From the IMG/VR virus record IMGVR_UViG_3300009168_000113, positions 1-23,909 of that record: a DNA stretch of 23,909 bases, one strand, 5' to 3'. The notes beneath the pieces are model-generated. The model was given only the letters and a program-made list of their open reading frames with translations. It was not told the origin of the DNA and searched no databases. Made by a program: the position numbers and the translations under genes. This DNA comes from a virus. This document shows, piece after piece, positions 22,894-23,909 of this stretch. How positions within the stretch are numbered: position 1 is the first letter of the stretch; each line of letters starts with the position of its first letter.

Positions 22894-23479
22894 TTACGTC
22901 ACGTTTGTCGATGAAGTAAAGAATCGCGACATCGATGCAATTACTCTGACAAGAGTTGCTATTACAGGTCCGCCCCTAGGTTCTATCAAACTTCTCCGTG
23001 CGCCTGTGGCGTTTCAGGAGTATGATGGTAGCGTTTATACAACGCTTCTTCTCTCTCTAGATGGGGGTGGGACAGGGGCAGGAACACCTGTTGCGGCGCG
23101 CACCAATCTTGGTCTTGGAACGATGGCCACTCAGAACTCGAATGCTGTTGCTATCACAGGTGGCAATATTGGCAGTGTAACAATGAGTGGTAATATTGTC
23201 TATAACGGTGGTGCCTTCCGGATGAATGCAGGAGGTGCTCAGGAAGCTCTTACTCTTCAAGGTGTAGCAACGAAGTATGCGCTTTATGTTGCAGGTGGGC
23301 CGGCACCGTCTTTCGGTGTTGTTATCAGAGCAGGCACATCAAGGACAGATGTAGCTCTTGCTGTAGAGAATGCCGTTATAAATCGTGGCTCTTTCTATGT
23401 CTGGGGAGACATGGTTGCACAATTCATGTATCGACTGGTCATTCCGGTTGGCGTTGACGCCTACGCTCCAACTACATAA
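22859..23479 (+). CDS. tail fibre protein, 206 aa
   Basis: Residues 1-75 form a short N-terminal domain (MADWSNPKITSNYVTFVDEV). It is followed by the classical fibre shaft signature ARTNLGLGTMATQNSNAV and AITGGNIGSVTMSGNI, characteristic of trimeric phage fibres. The C-terminal part is beta-rich and ends VIPVGVDAYAPTT. GAGGG precedes the ATG. It likely forms a host-contacting fibre or an attached adaptor. Its TAA overlaps the ATG of the last gene. Confidence 0.85.
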   Translation: MADWSNPKITSNYVTFVDEVKNRDIDAITLTRVAITGPPLGSIKLLRAPVAFQEYDGSVYTTLLLSLDGGGTGAGTPVAARTNLGLGTMATQNSNAVAITGGNIGSVTMSGNIVYNGGAFRMNAGGAQEALTLQGVATKYALYVAGGPAPSFGVVIRAGTSRTDVALAVENAVINRGSFYVWGDMVAQFMYRLVIPVGVDAYAPTT

Positions 23480-23909
23480 TGGCTAAGCTCGCTGGCTCTC
23501 TCTGGGTTGAAGGTGATACTCTCCGTTGGGTCGGAGGAGATGGAAATGAATGGTCATTTCAGGGTGTATTCATCCGCAATCAAGTTGCGATGCCTGGCTC
23601 TCTTTGGATCGAAGGGAATTATCTTCGTTACATAAACCAGGCAGGAACTCAGATTTATCAGGTCGATGGACCTTTTCTTGGGGCATTCTCAGCAGTTCCA
23701 GGATCGTTGTGGATAAACTCATGGCAGCTTCATTGGACTATGGGTGGAGGTGGTCATTGGTATGCACACCATGATGTAGCACATACCGATGGTGGTGGTG
23801 CAGCAACTCACGTAGATCATACGGATCAAGTTGTACATACTGACGCACCTCCTGGAGGTCATCTAGATACTGCTCATGATGATATCCATAATGACTGGGC
23901 ACATGGTGA
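23479..23909 (+). CDS. Trp-repeat and His/Asp-rich tail protein, 3' partial
   Basis: The gene starts in a TAATG overlap with the fibre gene and runs off the window end after 143 codons. Three repeats of about 35 residues share GSLWxxGxxLRW: AGSLWVEGDTLRW, PGSLWIEGNYLRY and PGSLWINSWQLHW. Next comes HWYAHHDVAHTD and a run of H-x-D and H-T-D motifs (THVDHTDQVVHTD, HLDTAHDDIHNDWAHG) with more than ten His in 45 residues. His/Asp-rich repeats of this kind occur in tail proteins of some phages and can bind iron or zinc, as in membrane-piercing tips. The Trp repeats may bind sugar or form a beta array. Confidence 0.8.
   Translation, partial: MAKLAGSLWVEGDTLRWVGGDGNEWSFQGVFIRNQVAMPGSLWIEGNYLRYINQAGTQIYQVDGPFLGAFSAVPGSLWINSWQLHWTMGGGGHWYAHHDVAHTDGGGAATHVDHTDQVVHTDAPPGGHLDTAHDDIHNDWAHG

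Noticed and set aside
23550-23774. 74-aa plus-strand frame
   Set aside because: Lies within the Trp-repeat gene in another frame and lacks a ribosome-binding site.

Overview
The window is a stretch of a tailed double-stranded DNA phage genome (Caudoviricetes) that looks like a podovirus. The evidence is a terminase large subunit with ATPase and nuclease motifs, a long portal protein, a scaffold-like acidic protein, a major capsid protein, an adaptor-like protein and a beta-propeller-like nozzle protein. There is no tape-measure, tail-tube or sheath gene. The promoters match bacterial sigma-70 consensus, so the host is a bacterium; nothing visible identifies it. Base composition is moderate and the rightward genes are packed with ATGA or TAATG overlaps.

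Left part (1-1690), leftward transcription: a block of small unknown genes. A cluster with Cys/His-rich and membrane microproteins (1084-1560) is followed by a 161-aa protein (343-828). They are driven by near-consensus promoters with 17-base spacers at 1661-1689, 1583-1611 and 997-1025 and a probable extended -10 promoter at 892-919. A strong intrinsic terminator closes the block at 300-332. A further -35 element at 16-21 points out of the left edge.

Control region (1691-2187): no convincing gene. It holds two GC-rich hairpins, a 24-base direct repeat, a 25-base near-copy of part of the portal gene, a promoter overlapping a perfect palindrome, a possible structured RNA at 1995-2087, and a strong rightward promoter (2110-2138) whose spacer contains an inverted repeat.

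Right part (2188-23909), rightward transcription: packaging and head genes (TerS-like, cold-shock-domain protein, several low-complexity and small proteins, TerL, a 1004-aa protein ending in a HipA/PI3-4-kinase-like domain, portal, scaffold-like protein, major capsid). Then come a terminator hairpin and possible promoter (15808-15876), connector and nozzle genes, and a tail-tip/fibre module with fibronectin-III-like domains and fibre repeats. The last gene, a tryptophan-repeat and histidine/aspartate-rich protein, is cut by the window end.

The most notable items are the kinase-like domain carried between terL and portal, and a tail gene interrupted by two in-frame TAG codons lying exactly within a 21-base tandem near-duplication. 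Others are a cold-shock gene whose reading frame runs 374 bases into the next gene, and the compact regulatory region with its candidate structured RNA. No lysis, replication, integrase, tRNA or CRISPR feature was recognised.
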